Source of the DNA: Halomonas gemina
GTDB lineage: Bacteria; Pseudomonadota; Gammaproteobacteria; Pseudomonadales; Halomonadaceae
Direction of reading: 5' to 3'
Assembly (NCBI RefSeq): GCF_023554995.1
Contig: NZ_JAMJPK010000003.1
Location: 434,001 to 498,000 of the forward strand
DNA length: 64,000 bases
Shown one piece after another: positions 51,154 through 59,904 of this stretch (positions within the stretch are counted from its first letter, which is position 1; every line of letters begins with the position of its first letter). A program made the position numbers and the translations under genes. The notes beneath the pieces are model-generated. The model worked only from the letters and a program-made list of their open reading frames with translations. It was not told where the DNA came from and did not search any database.

Positions 51154-52333
51154 GCTGCTCGCCCCGCGCTACGACATCGCCTGGTACCCCTGGGCGGTGC
51201 AGTACTTCTTCTTGATTGCGCTCTCCTACGCCAGCCTGTGGCTGGCGGCGCCGGCACTGGTGTTCGGCAGGCAGCGCTGGCTGCCCACCGCCCGCCTGGC
51301 GCTGCTCGCCTGCCTGACCACCACCCTGGTGGCGCCGGTGGCGCTGCTCGCCGACCTGCACCAGCCGCTGCGCTTCTGGCACTTCTACGCCTATGCGAAT
51401 TCTCACTCCTGGATGTCCGTAGGCAGCCTGGTGCTGCCGCTCTACCTGGTCGGCGTGATCGTGCTGGCCTGGCTGGCCTGGCGCCCGGCGCTGCAGGCCC
51501 ATCGCCAGGCGCCCGGGCTCGGTGGCTTCGTCGCCCGCTGGCTGTCGCTGGGCAACGCCCCCACCCCGCGCGCCCTGCTGGTGCTGGTGGGCCTGGGCAC
51601 CCTCGCCCTCTCCACCGGCATCATGCTCTACACCGGCGCCGAGGTGGCCATCGTCAAGGCGCGGCCGCTGTGGAATACCGTATGGCTGCCACCGATGTTC
51701 GTGGCCACCGGCTTCATCGCCGCCACCGGCCTGATCCTGGTGCTTAACCGGGTCAGCGGGCTGCACGACATGGCCACCAATCGCCAGATGCTCAAGGTAA
51801 TGCTGGGCGCCTGCCTGGTGGCGGGCCTCGTCGCCGGCAGCTGGTTCCTCGACGGCATCAACGCCAACGTCGGCTCGGTGGCCGCGGCCATGGAGTCCGT
51901 GCGCGGCAGCGCCGAGTGGCGCAGCACCGCCCTGTGGGGCGGCCTCACCGGCGTCGTGCTGTTCGGCGCCGTGCTCTTCCTGCTCACCCGCCCCGCCGCA
52001 CGCCGCCCGGCGCTCTACGCCTGGGCCTGGCTGCTCGGCCTGGTGGCCCTGCACGTGGGCTGGATGTTCCGCTGGGTGGTGCTGATGGACGTGCAGACCG
52101 TGGCCCGCCACAGCGCCGGCTTCCACCACTACGGCATCCCCGCCGGCTCCTCCGGCGTCCTCGGCATCGTCGGCACCTTCGGCCTGTGGCTCGCCGCGGT
52201 ACTGGTGGTCGACCTGCTGATTCCCTGGCGCCAGGCCCGCCAGGGCGGCAGCGCCGCCGATCTATCTTGCGCACATTCCGCCCACGCCCAGCGCGCCGCG
52301 GAAACCACCGAAGGAGCCCTCCGCCATGGCTAA
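51137..52333 (+). CDS. ttrC: Tetrathionate reductase-type membrane subunit TtrC (NrfD-like)
   Basis: A 398-residue integral membrane subunit with eight to nine helices of the NrfD/PsrC kind, which oxidises quinol and anchors the complex. The region 'LLADLHQPLRFWHFYAYANSHSWMSVGSLVLPLY' and the histidine-containing 'GWMFRWVVLMD' are as in TtrC. The ATG overlaps ttrB and has an aggag site inside it; ttrA overlaps its 3' end by 8 bases. Strict overlaps show a tightly coupled operon. Confidence 0.85.
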   Translation: MNSAIELLAPRYDIAWYPWAVQYFFLIALSYASLWLAAPALVFGRQRWLPTARLALLACLTTTLVAPVALLADLHQPLRFWHFYAYANSHSWMSVGSLVLPLYLVGVIVLAWLAWRPALQAHRQAPGLGGFVARWLSLGNAPTPRALLVLVGLGTLALSTGIMLYTGAEVAIVKARPLWNTVWLPPMFVATGFIAATGLILVLNRVSGLHDMATNRQMLKVMLGACLVAGLVAGSWFLDGINANVGSVAAAMESVRGSAEWRSTALWGGLTGVVLFGAVLFLLTRPAARRPALYAWAWLLGLVALHVGWMFRWVVLMDVQTVARHSAGFHHYGIPAGSSGVLGIVGTFGLWLAAVLVVDLLIPWRQARQGGSAADLSCAHSAHAQRAAETTEGALRHG

Positions 52334-55300
52334 GACTTCCATGAACCCGTCACGTCGCCGCTTCATGAAGGGCGCCGTCGCCGCCGGCGGCGCGGCGACC
52401 TTCGCTGCCGGCTACTCCGACCCGCTGCTCAAGATGGCCAAGGGCGTCACCGGCAGCGCCGGCGAGAAACCCGAGCACCGTATCCACGGCAACTCCCTGG
52501 CACCGGAATACCGCGTCGACCCCGAGAGCGGTGAGCTGACCCTCAATCCGGACCAGCGCGTCGCCTTCACCGTCTGCTACGGCTGCACCACCAAGTGCGG
52601 CGTGCGGGTCCGCGTGGACAACGAGAGCGACCAGGTGCTGCGTGTGGCCGGCAACCCCTACCACCCGCTCTCCGCCGACGAGCAGCTACCGATGCGCACC
52701 CCGGTCGCCGAGGCGCTGCGTGGCCTCAGCGCCTATGGCGACCAGGGCCAGCAGAACCGCTCCACCGCCTGCGCCCGCGGCAACGCCATGATGGCGCAGA
52801 TCGACAGCCCTTTCCGCGTCACCCACTGCCTCAAGCGGGTCGGCGGGCGCGGCGGTCGCGAGTGGCAGAAGGTGCCCTTCGAGCAGGTCATCGAGGAGAT
52901 CTGCGAGGGCGGTGACCTGTTCGGCGAGGGCCACGTGGACGGCCTGCGGGCCATCCATGACCTGGACACCCCCGTCGACCCGGAGAGCCCCGAGTACGGC
53001 CCGAAGGCCAATCAGCTGATGGTGATGGAGGCCACCGACTACGGCCGCTCGGCGCTGCTCAAGCGCTTCGCCTTCAACGCCTTCGGTACCCGCAACTACG
53101 GCCATCACGGCTCCTACTGCGGCCTGGCCTTCCGCATGGGCTCCGGGGCGGTGATGAACGATATGGGCGGCTTCGCCCACGTCAAGCCGGACATCCAGAA
53201 CGCCCGCTTCATCATGTACATCGGTAGTGCGCCCAGCCAGGCCGGCAACCCGTTCAAGCGCCAGGGCCGGCTGATCGCCCAGGCGCGCGCCGCCGGCACC
53301 CTGGAGTACGTGATCGTGGACCCGGGCCTCAACGCCGCCGCCTCGCATGCCGACGACCATAACCGCTGGGTGCCGATCCGCCCCGGCACCGACAGCGCCC
53401 TCGCCATGGCGCTGATCCAGTGGCTGCTCGACAACGAGGGGTACGCCAGGGCCTTCCTGGCGCTGCCCGGCCAGGCCGCCGCGGACGCCGCCGGCGAGGC
53501 CACCCACTCCAACGCCACACACCTGGTGATCGACACCCCCGAGCACCCGCGTCGCGGCCGCTTCCTGCACGCCAGCGACCTGGGCCAGGCCGAGGCCGGC
53601 AGCGATGCCGACCTGCCCATGGTGGTCGCCGAGGGCGAGCTGGTGGCAAGCGACGCGGTGATGGCCGCCGAGCTGTTCGTCGACCGCGAGGTGGAACTCG
53701 CCGACGGGAAAAACGTGCGAGTGAAGAGCAGCATGACCCTGCTGCGCGAGGCCGCCCATGAGCACTCCCTGGCCGATTATGCCGAGCAGTGCGGCATTCC
53801 CCGGGCCACCATCGTCGAGCTCGCTCGGCGTTACGCCAGCCACGGCCGCCGCGCCGTGGTCAACTGCCATGGCGGCATGATGTCCGGCAACGGCTTCTAC
53901 GCCGCTTTCGGGGTGCAGATGCTCAACCTGCTGGCCGGCAACCACAACCGCAAGGGGGGCAGCGCCGAGGGCGGAGGGCAGTTCAATGGCGTGGGCCAAG
54001 GCCCGCGCTATGACCTGGCCAACTTCCCCGGCAAGCGCGGCCCCCAGGGCGTGTTCCTCTCCCGCTCGCGCTTCCCCTACGAGAAATCCTCCGAGTACCA
54101 GCGCAAGGTGGCCGCCGGGGAGAACCCCTATCCGGCACGGGCCCCCTGGCGCTCGCTGGCCCCGCCGACGCTGACCGAGCACCTGCCCTCGGCGCTGGAC
54201 GGCTACCCCTACCCCATCAAGGCGGTGATCGGCTGCATGGCCAATCCCATCTACGGCCAGGCCGGTCTCGAGAAGATGGTCGCCGACAAGCTCAAGGACC
54301 CCAAGCGCCTGGGGCTGTTCGTGGCGGTGGATGGCTTCCTCAACGAGACCAACCGCTACGCCGACTACATCGTGCCGGACTCGGTGATGTACGAGGTGTG
54401 GGGCTTCACCGGCGCCTGGAAGGGCAACCTGGGCAGGATGACAACCGCCTGCTGGCCGGTGGTGGAGCCGCGCCAGCAGAAGACCGCGGAAGGCGAGCCG
54501 GTCTCCATGGAGAGCTTCTTCATCGCCACCGCCAAGCGCCTCGGGCTGCCCGGCTTCGGCGACGGGGCGATCCCCGACGCCGACGGCAACCTGCACCCGC
54601 TCAACCGTGCCGAGGACTTCTTCCTTCGCGCCGCCGCCAACGTGGCCATGCAGGGCGAGCCGCTGCCCGCCGCCGATGAGGGCGACATCACCCACGCCGG
54701 CCTGGCCCCGCTGATGCCGAGGCTCGAACGCACCCTCAAGCCCGAGGAGCGCGGCCCGGTGGCCTACCTCTACGCCCGTGGCGGGCGCTTCGAGGACTTC
54801 CAGGACCACTTCGAGGGTGAGAACCTCACCAGCGCCTGGAAGCGCACCCTGTGCGTCTACAACGAGCAGGTGGGCACCAGCATCAATACCCAGACCGGCG
54901 AGCCCAACCGCGGCGTACCCTGCCACGGCCTGCCGCCGCTGGCCGACGGCCGCGCCATGCGCGAGGTCTTCACTGAGGAGGAGTGGCCGCTGCTGGCGTT
55001 CTCGTTCAAGTCGAACCTGATGAACTCCTACGCCATCGGCCTCGAACGGCTGCGCATGATCAAGCCCTACAACCCGGTGATGATGCACCACCGGGATGCC
55101 GAGCGCTTCGGCATCAGTCACGGCGACACCATCCGCATCGAGAGCCCCGGCGGCAGCGTGGTGGCCCTGGCACTGGTCGGCGAGGGGGTGATGCCCGGCG
55201 CGCTGGGCATCGAGCACGGCTACGGCCACCGCGACCTGGGAGCCACTCCCCACCTGATCGACGGCGAGTCCCAGCCCGACCTCGAGTGGCTGCGCGCCGG

Positions 55301-55427
55301 CATCAACATCAACGACCTGGGCTTCAAGGACCCGACCCGCCGCGTGGATGGCACCTGGCTCGAGCCCATCAGCGGCGCCGCGGTGCGCCAGGGCCTGCCG
55401 ATCCGGGTGACCCGGCTGGAGGCCTGA
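52326..55427 (+). CDS. ttrA: Tetrathionate reductase-type molybdopterin subunit TtrA
   Basis: A 1033-residue molybdopterin oxidoreductase of the DMSO-reductase family, TtrA branch. A Tat signal (SRRRFMKGAVAAGGAA) is followed by the 4Fe-4S motif (CYGCTTKCGVRVRV, about residues 80-93) and the long bis-MGD domain ending in the C-terminal dinucleotide-binding region. TtrA reduces tetrathionate to thiosulfate in the periplasm. Close relatives reduce selenate (SrdA) or arsenate, so the substrate is not proven. A gaaggag site precedes the ATG. No TtrSR two-component system is present. Confidence 0.82.
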   Translation: MAKTSMNPSRRRFMKGAVAAGGAATFAAGYSDPLLKMAKGVTGSAGEKPEHRIHGNSLAPEYRVDPESGELTLNPDQRVAFTVCYGCTTKCGVRVRVDNESDQVLRVAGNPYHPLSADEQLPMRTPVAEALRGLSAYGDQGQQNRSTACARGNAMMAQIDSPFRVTHCLKRVGGRGGREWQKVPFEQVIEEICEGGDLFGEGHVDGLRAIHDLDTPVDPESPEYGPKANQLMVMEATDYGRSALLKRFAFNAFGTRNYGHHGSYCGLAFRMGSGAVMNDMGGFAHVKPDIQNARFIMYIGSAPSQAGNPFKRQGRLIAQARAAGTLEYVIVDPGLNAAASHADDHNRWVPIRPGTDSALAMALIQWLLDNEGYARAFLALPGQAAADAAGEATHSNATHLVIDTPEHPRRGRFLHASDLGQAEAGSDADLPMVVAEGELVASDAVMAAELFVDREVELADGKNVRVKSSMTLLREAAHEHSLADYAEQCGIPRATIVELARRYASHGRRAVVNCHGGMMSGNGFYAAFGVQMLNLLAGNHNRKGGSAEGGGQFNGVGQGPRYDLANFPGKRGPQGVFLSRSRFPYEKSSEYQRKVAAGENPYPARAPWRSLAPPTLTEHLPSALDGYPYPIKAVIGCMANPIYGQAGLEKMVADKLKDPKRLGLFVAVDGFLNETNRYADYIVPDSVMYEVWGFTGAWKGNLGRMTTACWPVVEPRQQKTAEGEPVSMESFFIATAKRLGLPGFGDGAIPDADGNLHPLNRAEDFFLRAAANVAMQGEPLPAADEGDITHAGLAPLMPRLERTLKPEERGPVAYLYARGGRFEDFQDHFEGENLTSAWKRTLCVYNEQVGTSINTQTGEPNRGVPCHGLPPLADGRAMREVFTEEEWPLLAFSFKSNLMNSYAIGLERLRMIKPYNPVMMHHRDAERFGISHGDTIRIESPGGSVVALALVGEGVMPGALGIEHGYGHRDLGATPHLIDGESQPDLEWLRAGININDLGFKDPTRRVDGTWLEPISGAAVRQGLPIRVTRLEA

Positions 55428-55460
55428 CGGGCCGCGCTGCCCGGCCCCGCCGGGCGGCTG

Positions 55461-55510
55461 GTCGCTCGAGAGCTAGTCGCTTGAGAGCTAGTTAGTCGCT
55501 CGAGAGATAG
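55461..55510. repeat. Tandem 16-bp repeats at the egtD 3' end
   Basis: Three copies of a gtcgctcgagagctag-like unit: 55461-55476, 55476-55491 (sharing one base) and 55495-55510. The third copy covers the last codons and stop of egtD (minus strand), so the Leu-Ser-Ser-Asp-stop coding stretch is repeated downstream of the gene. Similar in style to the glcF duplication. Confidence 0.9.
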
Positions 55511-56454
55511 TGCACGCTGAACAGCGCCTGGTCATCGCACCAGACGGCGCGTGAGCGGTACCCGGCACGCGCCGCCAGGGCCTGGAAGCCCGCCACGCTG
55601 TACTTGCAGGAGTTCTCGGTATGCAGCGTCTCGCCGGTCTCGAAGGCGAAGCGCTGCCCGTCGAGGACGATGGCCTGGCTCTGCCGGCTTTCCAGGTGCA
55701 TCTCGATGCGCGATGCCGGCGCATTGAAGAAGGCCCGGTGCCGGAAGGCACCCACCTCGACCGCGGCCCCCAGCTCGCGGCGCATGCGCTCCAGCAGGTT
55801 GAGGTTGAAGGCCGCCGTGATACCCGCGGCGTCGTTGTAGGCCGCCTCGAGGATATCGCGATCCTTGACCAGGTCGACGCCGACCAGCGCCCCGCTGCCT
55901 GGCGGCAGGGCCCGGCGCAGGCGGGCCAGGAAGGCCTTGGCCTCGCGCGGCGTGAAGTTGCCGATACTCGAGCCGGGAAAGAACGCCACCACCCGGCGGC
56001 CCTCGACGCCCGGGGGCAGTTCAAGGCGGCGCGAGAAGTCCCCCCAGGCGGCGTGCACCTCGAGCCACGGATAGTCCGCCGCCAGGCGACGCGTGCTGTG
56101 CAGCAGGAAGTCGCGCGAGATGTCCATGCCCAGGTAGCGGCGGGGGCGCATCGCCTCCAGCAGCAGCCTGACCTTACGGCTGGCGCCACTGCCCAGCTCG
56201 ACCATCAGCGAGTCCGGCCCGACCTTCGCCGCGATCTCGTCGGCCGCCCGGGAGAGGATGCCCTCCTCGGTGCGGGTCAGGTAGTACTCGGGCTGCTCGC
56301 AGATCGACTCGAAGAGCCGCGAGCCCCGCGCGTCATAGAAGTACTTGGGCGACAGGGCCCTGGGCGAGCAGCCGAGCCCGGCGACCACCTCGTCGCGAAA
56401 CGAGGGCCTCGCCTCGTCGCGGTGCTGGTCATGGAACTGCACGGCAGTGGACAT
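55492..56454 (-). CDS. egtD: L-histidine N-alpha-methyltransferase EgtD
   Basis: A 320-residue SAM-dependent methyltransferase that trimethylates histidine to hercynine, the entry compound for ergothioneine and selenoneine. Motifs are 'PKYFYDARGSRLFESICEQPEYYLTRTE', the SAM site 'LMVELGSGASRKVRLLLEAM', 'FFPGSSIGNFTPREA' and the histidine-binding end 'HTENSCKYS', as in EgtD. The ATG at 56454 (MSTAVQF) is favoured over one 15 codons upstream. It is divergent from the SelD fusion gene. Genomes with SenA normally need EgtD elsewhere; here it is in the locus. Confidence 0.93.
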   Translation of the reverse strand: MSTAVQFHDQHRDEARPSFRDEVVAGLGCSPRALSPKYFYDARGSRLFESICEQPEYYLTRTEEGILSRAADEIAAKVGPDSLMVELGSGASRKVRLLLEAMRPRRYLGMDISRDFLLHSTRRLAADYPWLEVHAAWGDFSRRLELPPGVEGRRVVAFFPGSSIGNFTPREAKAFLARLRRALPPGSGALVGVDLVKDRDILEAAYNDAAGITAAFNLNLLERMRRELGAAVEVGAFRHRAFFNAPASRIEMHLESRQSQAIVLDGQRFAFETGETLHTENSCKYSVAGFQALAARAGYRSRAVWCDDQALFSVHYLSSD

Positions 56455-56586
56455 CAGGGCCCCTCGCTGGCGAACGGTTCTGGCGGCAGGCATCGACACT
56501 TCGGCGAGCGCCGGGATGGCGTCGGGTCACCAATTTGCCTTTAGACTGTGGCGGCAACGCCCCACCAATCTAGAGCGAGCCTGACC

Positions 56587-58914
56587 ATGCAGCAACCGCA
56601 GCAGCCCCTGGGGTTACAAGCGTTACGGGATATCGTCCTCGTCGGCGGCGGACACACCCACGTGGGGGTGCTGAAGCGCTTCGCCATGAAGCCCGAACCG
56701 GGCGTCAGGCTCACCCTGATCTGCCGCGACACCCATACCCCCTACTCGGGCATGCTGCCGGGCTATGTCGCCGGGCATTACACCTACGACGAGGTGCATA
56801 TCGACCTGCGTCGGCTGGCGGAGTATGCCGGGGCACGCTTCTTCCGCGACGAGGCCATCGGCATCGACCACGCGGCGCGCACCGTGCTCTGCCGCTCGCG
56901 CCCCCCGGTCTCCTACGACTGGATGTCGATCAATATCGGCTCGACGCCCCGCGTGGATGCGGTGGGCGGGGCCGGCGAGTATGCCGTTCCGGTCAAGCCG
57001 ATCCACCGCTTCAACGACCGCTGGCAGACGCTGCTCTCGCGCATCGAGGCACACCCGGGCCGGACCCGCGTCGCGGTGGTCGGCGGCGGCGCCGGCGGCG
57101 TCGAGCTGCTGCTGGCCATGCAGTACCGGCTGGGCAGGGAGCTGGCCGCCCGGGGGCGCGACCCGGCCGAACTCTCCTTCGCCCTCTTCACCCGCGGCGA
57201 GACGATCCTGCCGACCCACAATGCGCGGGTGCGGGCACGGTTCCGCGACACCCTGGCCCGCCGCGGCGTCGAGGTGCACACCGCCACCGAGGTCGTCGAG
57301 GTCGAGGCGGGCCGCCTGCAGGCCGCGAATGGCACCTGGCACGGCGCCGACGAGATCGTCTGGGTGACCAACGCCGGCGGCGCCGCCTGGCTGCAGGGCA
57401 CCCGGCTGGCCCTCGACGACGACGGCTTCATCGAGGTCGACGACACCCTGCGCTCGCCGTCGGACCCGCGCATCTTCGCCGCCGGCGACATCGCCCGCCA
57501 GGTCAACCACCCCCGCGAGAAGGCCGGGGTCTTCGCCGTGCGCCAGGGCCGTCCGCTGGCCGACAACCTGCGCGCCGCGGTGACCGGCCGCCCCCTCAGG
57601 CCCTACCGCCCCCAGGCAAGGTGGCTGGCGCTGATCAGCACCGGCGACCGCCACGCCGTGGCCTCCCGGGGCGGGCTGTGCCTGGCCGGCGACTGGGTGT
57701 GGCGCTGGAAGGACGGCATCGACCGGCGCTTCATGGCGAAGTTCAACGACCTGCCGCCCATGGCCGAAGAGGGCATGAAGACGTCGAGCCCCAGCCGGGT
57801 GGCGCTCGACGAGGAAGAAAGCGCCCAGGCGATCTCGGCCATCGCCATGCGCTGCGGTGGCTGCGGGGCCAAGGTGGGCGCCTCGGTGCTCTCCCGGGCC
57901 CTCTCGACCCTTGCGCCGGTGGCGCGCGAGGAGGTGCGTGTCGGCCTGCACGCCCCGGACGACGCTGCCGTGGTGCGGGTACCGCCGGGCAAGGACATGG
58001 TGCATACCATCGACTTCTTCCGCGCCTTCATCGACGACCCCTACGTGTTCGGCAGGGTCGCCGCCAACCACGCCCTGGGCGACATCTTCGCCATGGGCGC
58101 CGAGGCGCAGACCGCCACCGCCGTGGCCACTGTGCCTCAGGGGCTCGAGGCCAAGGTGGAGGACACCGTCTACCAGATGATGGCAGGCGCCGTGGAGGTA
58201 CTCAACGAGGCAAACTGCGCCCTGGTCGGCGGGCACACCGGCGAGGGCAGCGAGCTGGCCCTGGGCTTTGCCGTCAATGGCCTGATCGATGCCGGCGGCG
58301 ACAGCGCCCTGACCAAGGGCGGCCTGCGCCCCGGCCAGGTGCTGATCCTCACCAAGCCCATCGGCACCGGCACCCTGTTCGCCGCCCACGCGAGGCTCGG
58401 CGCCCGCGGGCGCTGGATCGATGCGGCACTCACGAGCATGTGCCAGTCCAGCCGCCAGGCGGCGAGCTGCCTGCGCGAGCACGGCGCCACTGCCTGCACC
58501 GACCTCACCGGCTTCGGCCTGCTGGGGCACCTGGTCGAGATGACCCGCCCCTCGGGCGTGGATGCCGAGCTCGACCTGGCGGCCCTGCCGCTGCTCGAGG
58601 GCGCGGAGGAGACCGTCGCCGCCGGCATCCTGAGCTCCCTGCAGCCCGCCAACGTGCGCCTGCGCCGGGCCATCCGCGACCAGGTCGCGTGGGTCGAACA
58701 CCCCCGCTACCCGCTGCTCTTCGACCCCCAGACCGCCGGTGGCCTGCTGGCCAGCGTGCCCGCCGAGCGCGCCGAGGCGTGTCTCTCGGCCCTGCATGCC
58801 CTGGGCTATGCCCGGGCCGCCGTCATCGGCCGCGTCCTCGAGGCCGGCGAGGCGCTGGAACCCATCCATCTGACGGATGGCAATCTCAGAGGGCCAGCCC
58901 GCAGGCGGCAATAA
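56587..58914 (+). CDS. selD: FAD/NAD(P)-oxidoreductase-selenide,water dikinase fusion (SenC/SelD-type)
   Basis: A 775-residue two-domain protein. Residues about 14-370 form an NDH-2-like pyridine-nucleotide oxidoreductase (FAD site VLVGGGHTHVG with glycines 20-22; second dinucleotide site VAVVGGGAGGVELLLAMQYR; 'IFAAGDIA'). Residues about 415-765 form selenide,water dikinase, with Cys423 and Cys426 in 'MRCGGCGAKVGASVL' (Cys426 aligns with the E. coli active-site Cys) and 'HAPDDAAVV', 'TGFGLLGHL'. It makes selenophosphate from selenide and ATP. In the sen pathway it feeds SenB. The N-domain could supply selenide or reduce a precursor (inference). Confidence 0.9.
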   Translation: MQQPQQPLGLQALRDIVLVGGGHTHVGVLKRFAMKPEPGVRLTLICRDTHTPYSGMLPGYVAGHYTYDEVHIDLRRLAEYAGARFFRDEAIGIDHAARTVLCRSRPPVSYDWMSINIGSTPRVDAVGGAGEYAVPVKPIHRFNDRWQTLLSRIEAHPGRTRVAVVGGGAGGVELLLAMQYRLGRELAARGRDPAELSFALFTRGETILPTHNARVRARFRDTLARRGVEVHTATEVVEVEAGRLQAANGTWHGADEIVWVTNAGGAAWLQGTRLALDDDGFIEVDDTLRSPSDPRIFAAGDIARQVNHPREKAGVFAVRQGRPLADNLRAAVTGRPLRPYRPQARWLALISTGDRHAVASRGGLCLAGDWVWRWKDGIDRRFMAKFNDLPPMAEEGMKTSSPSRVALDEEESAQAISAIAMRCGGCGAKVGASVLSRALSTLAPVAREEVRVGLHAPDDAAVVRVPPGKDMVHTIDFFRAFIDDPYVFGRVAANHALGDIFAMGAEAQTATAVATVPQGLEAKVEDTVYQMMAGAVEVLNEANCALVGGHTGEGSELALGFAVNGLIDAGGDSALTKGGLRPGQVLILTKPIGTGTLFAAHARLGARGRWIDAALTSMCQSSRQAASCLREHGATACTDLTGFGLLGHLVEMTRPSGVDAELDLAALPLLEGAEETVAAGILSSLQPANVRLRRAIRDQVAWVEHPRYPLLFDPQTAGGLLASVPAERAEACLSALHALGYARAAVIGRVLEAGEALEPIHLTDGNLRGPARRRQ

Positions 58915-59881
58915 CCCGCGCCAGCCCCTCGCGCTCGGCCTCGGGCCGGAACCGCGGCGCACGCGCCAGCACCTGGCGGCGCAGCCGGTCGAGGAAGGCC
59001 GGCTCCGCCTCGGCGCGGCGCAGCAGGTCGCGCAGCGCCGCGGTATCGGCCACCGGGAAGTAGCCGGCGTAGTCATCGCCCAGCAGGCCGCGGTTGCCCG
59101 GGATGTTGGAGGCCAGCACCGGCAGGCCGGCCACGCAGGCCTCGCTGACCACGTTGGCGCCCCCCTCCATGCGCGAGCTGATCACCATCAGCCGGGCCCG
59201 CGCCATCCACCGGCGCACCCGCCAGCGGGGCAGGTCACCCAGCCAGCGATAGCGCGGATTCACCGCCATCTCGTCTCGCGCCGCCTCGGCCCAGGCATCA
59301 CCAAGGGCGCCACCCAGCTGCATGACCCTCAGGCGCGAGTCCGCCGGCAGCTCGCGCACCGCCAGGGCGGCACGCAGCGGGTCCTTCTCCTCGCGCAGGT
59401 GGCCGGCCACCAGCACATCCAGATACCGGTACCCCGGGCCCGGGGTACCGGGCGGCAGGGGCCGCGCCGACTGGTGGACGACCCGCAGCCGCGGCAGGAA
59501 GCGCGCGGGAAGGTCCTCGGCCAGGCCGTCATGCAGGCCGAGCAGCACCTCCGCCGCGGCGAGACTCTCGAGGAACATCTCGGGGTGGCTGTGCTGGAAG
59601 CGGTAGACGTCGGTGCCCGTCAGCACCACCACCAGCGGGCAGTTCGGGAAGGCATCGCGACAGGCGCGGATGGCCGCATGGCTGCGCCAGGCATGCAGCG
59701 CCATCACCAGGTCGGGCGGCTTGCCGGCGAAGCGGCATCGATGCGCGCCCTCCTCCGAGCCCAGGACCCTCGCCTGGCAGCCCAGTGCCCGCAGCAGCCC
59801 CGCCCAGCGGGTCGCCGTGGCACGGTTACCGGCGCGTGATCCTCGACCCGCCGGGCTGATCAGGGCTACCTTCAATGCCAT
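58886..59881 (-). CDS. senB: Selenosugar synthase SenB-like glycosyltransferase
   Basis: A 331-residue GT-B glycosyltransferase that fits the SenB type. SenB couples selenophosphate with a UDP-sugar to form a selenosugar for selenoneine. Sequence points: 'ISPAGRGSRAGNRATATRWAGLLRALG' at the N-terminus, 'VMALHAWRSHAAI', 'VVVLTGTDVYR' and 'SSRMEGGANVVSEACVAGLPVLAS'. It stands between the SelD fusion and the SenA gene, the expected partners. A caaggag site precedes the ATG. It overlaps the SelD gene's 3' end by 29 bases, tail to tail, and starts only 23 bp from senA, head to head. Confidence 0.9.
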   Translation of the reverse strand: MALKVALISPAGRGSRAGNRATATRWAGLLRALGCQARVLGSEEGAHRCRFAGKPPDLVMALHAWRSHAAIRACRDAFPNCPLVVVLTGTDVYRFQHSHPEMFLESLAAAEVLLGLHDGLAEDLPARFLPRLRVVHQSARPLPPGTPGPGYRYLDVLVAGHLREEKDPLRAALAVRELPADSRLRVMQLGGALGDAWAEAARDEMAVNPRYRWLGDLPRWRVRRWMARARLMVISSRMEGGANVVSEACVAGLPVLASNIPGNRGLLGDDYAGYFPVADTAALRDLLRRAEAEPAFLDRLRRQVLARAPRFRPEAEREGLARVIAACGLAL

Positions 59882-59904
59882 GCTGTCTCCTTGAAGAGGT
59901 CGAC

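Noticed and set aside
52686..55253. Long minus-strand frame opposite ttrA
   Set aside because: Composition and lack of domains show a shadow of the ttrA reading frame.
56623..59076. Long minus-strand frame opposite the SelD fusion
   Set aside because: Antisense shadow with no family and no ribosome-binding site.
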